The notes beneath the pieces are model-generated. The model was not told the origin of the DNA. It made no database searches and saw only the letters and a list, made by a program, of their open reading frames with translations. Shown here piece after piece: positions 63,530 through 64,000 of a stretch of DNA of 64,000 bases. Position numbers and translations under genes: made by a program. The stretch comes from Prorocentrum cordatum (Eukaryota; Sar; Dinophyceae; Prorocentrales; Prorocentraceae). The DNA is taken from the NCBI GenBank assembly GCA_963575745.1, contig CAUYUJ010015268.1:150566-214565 (forward strand), written 5' to 3'. Position 1 is the stretch's first letter; the number at the start of each line of letters is the position of its first letter.

Positions 63530-63931
63530 CTGGAGCGCGTCATTGCGCGGGGTCAACTGTGCGAGGTCACCTTCGGGCGTGGGCGCATTCGATGCGAATT
63601 CGGGCGGGCATGGCTCCTCGTTCCCCAGGGCCTCGCTCTCCAACGTCGGGGCGGGGATCTCGAGGGGAACGGCGGCCCCCGCATCCGGAGCTGCTCGAAG
63701 ATCGGTCATGCTGTGAAGCTGAATGCGGGGCGGGATGCTTGAGTCCATGAAGCCCTCAGCGCGGGAACGCTTCAAAGGAGGCTCGTTCGCGCCGTGCCCC
63801 CCTAAATCCTCGGGGCCTGCAGACGCCCCAATGCGTCTTATCCCTGCGGCCGCGTTGAACTCCGAGATCTCGTCTGGGTCGATCGTGTGCCCGTGGCGCC
63901 CTCGCGCGGCGCCCCATCCAGAACCTCGCGA
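63530..63931 (-). CDS. Right-edge gene, exon A (5' end outside or upstream)
   Basis: 134 codons in one frame from just after an in-frame TGA at 63932: TIDPDEISEFNAAAGIRRIG, then PPLKRSRAEGFMDSSIPPRI (KRSR is a possible nuclear signal), APTLESEALGNEEPCPPEFA and LTPRNDALQ. Acidic/proline-rich and probably disordered. The upstream boundary may be an acceptor near 63931 or the exon may start slightly inside. It joins exon B across the D2 element; the donor could be CAG|TCGGG at the element edge or CGG|GCGCAA just inside it (GC type). No family recognised. Confidence 0.6.
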
Positions 63932-64000
63932 TCATGCCGTTCCTCGCCGTGCGCCGGGTTCTGGGAAGGGCCCTGCGCGCGCGCGCCTAATGGGGCGCGC

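Overview
This window looks like nuclear DNA of a dinoflagellate. It is GC-rich and gene-poor, packed with purine/pyrimidine trinucleotide microsatellites, satellite arrays and dozens of short dispersed repeats. The decisive marker is at 5308-5343 on the minus strand: a relic of the dinoflagellate trans-spliced leader followed directly by a second, older and truncated leader. That arrangement arises when a trans-spliced mRNA is reverse transcribed into the genome, transcribed and spliced again, and re-inserted. Introns with GC-AG and GA-AG ends and matching four-base motifs at both splice junctions fit the same lineage. Nearly all long open frames here are shadows of microsatellites and are left out.

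Genes. All well-supported coding exons are on the minus strand. (1) A gene of about 20 kb (exons from 41759 down to about 21761) encodes an extended short-chain dehydrogenase/reductase of the 3-beta-hydroxysteroid dehydrogenase/epimerase type. Eight exons give an N-terminal GGAGFVGR Rossmann motif, a YDLSK catalytic motif and the family C-terminus. Its introns hold a decayed non-LTR retrotransposon (30.7-33.0 kb), a decayed tyrosine-recombinase-like gene (25.5-26.7 kb), a satellite array and many short elements. (2) A gene entering from the right edge (63931 down to about 61189) encodes an unrecognised protein with a basic disordered tail. Its coding frame is interrupted by two short transposon-like elements. 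(3) Isolated high-GC3 exon candidates lie at 56.2, 51.7, 49.6 (a protein-kinase HRDVKP loop), 12.3 and 5.5 kb. (4) A processed, leader-bearing pseudogene lies at 4.2-5.3 kb.

Layout. 0-9 kb: microsatellites, the leader-bearing retropseudogene and a satellite-like composite. 9-21 kb: a long ATC tract, a 325-bp direct repeat, composite repeats, CTC and poly-T tracts. 21.7-41.8 kb: the dehydrogenase gene with element-filled introns. 42-50 kb: an 89-bp satellite, short elements and a large GGA tract. 50-61 kb: short elements, candidate exons and AT-richer degenerate sequence. 61-64 kb: the right-edge gene.

The most interesting system is the population of short (about 80-215 bp) non-autonomous terminal-inverted-repeat elements. 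At least twelve families are visible. Several have five-base target duplications, some are nested, two have intact paralogous target sites in this window, and some form all or most of an intron. This is what introner elements, elements that create introns on insertion, should look like. I worked by eye; alignments, splice sites and identities are hand-made and would need transcript data.
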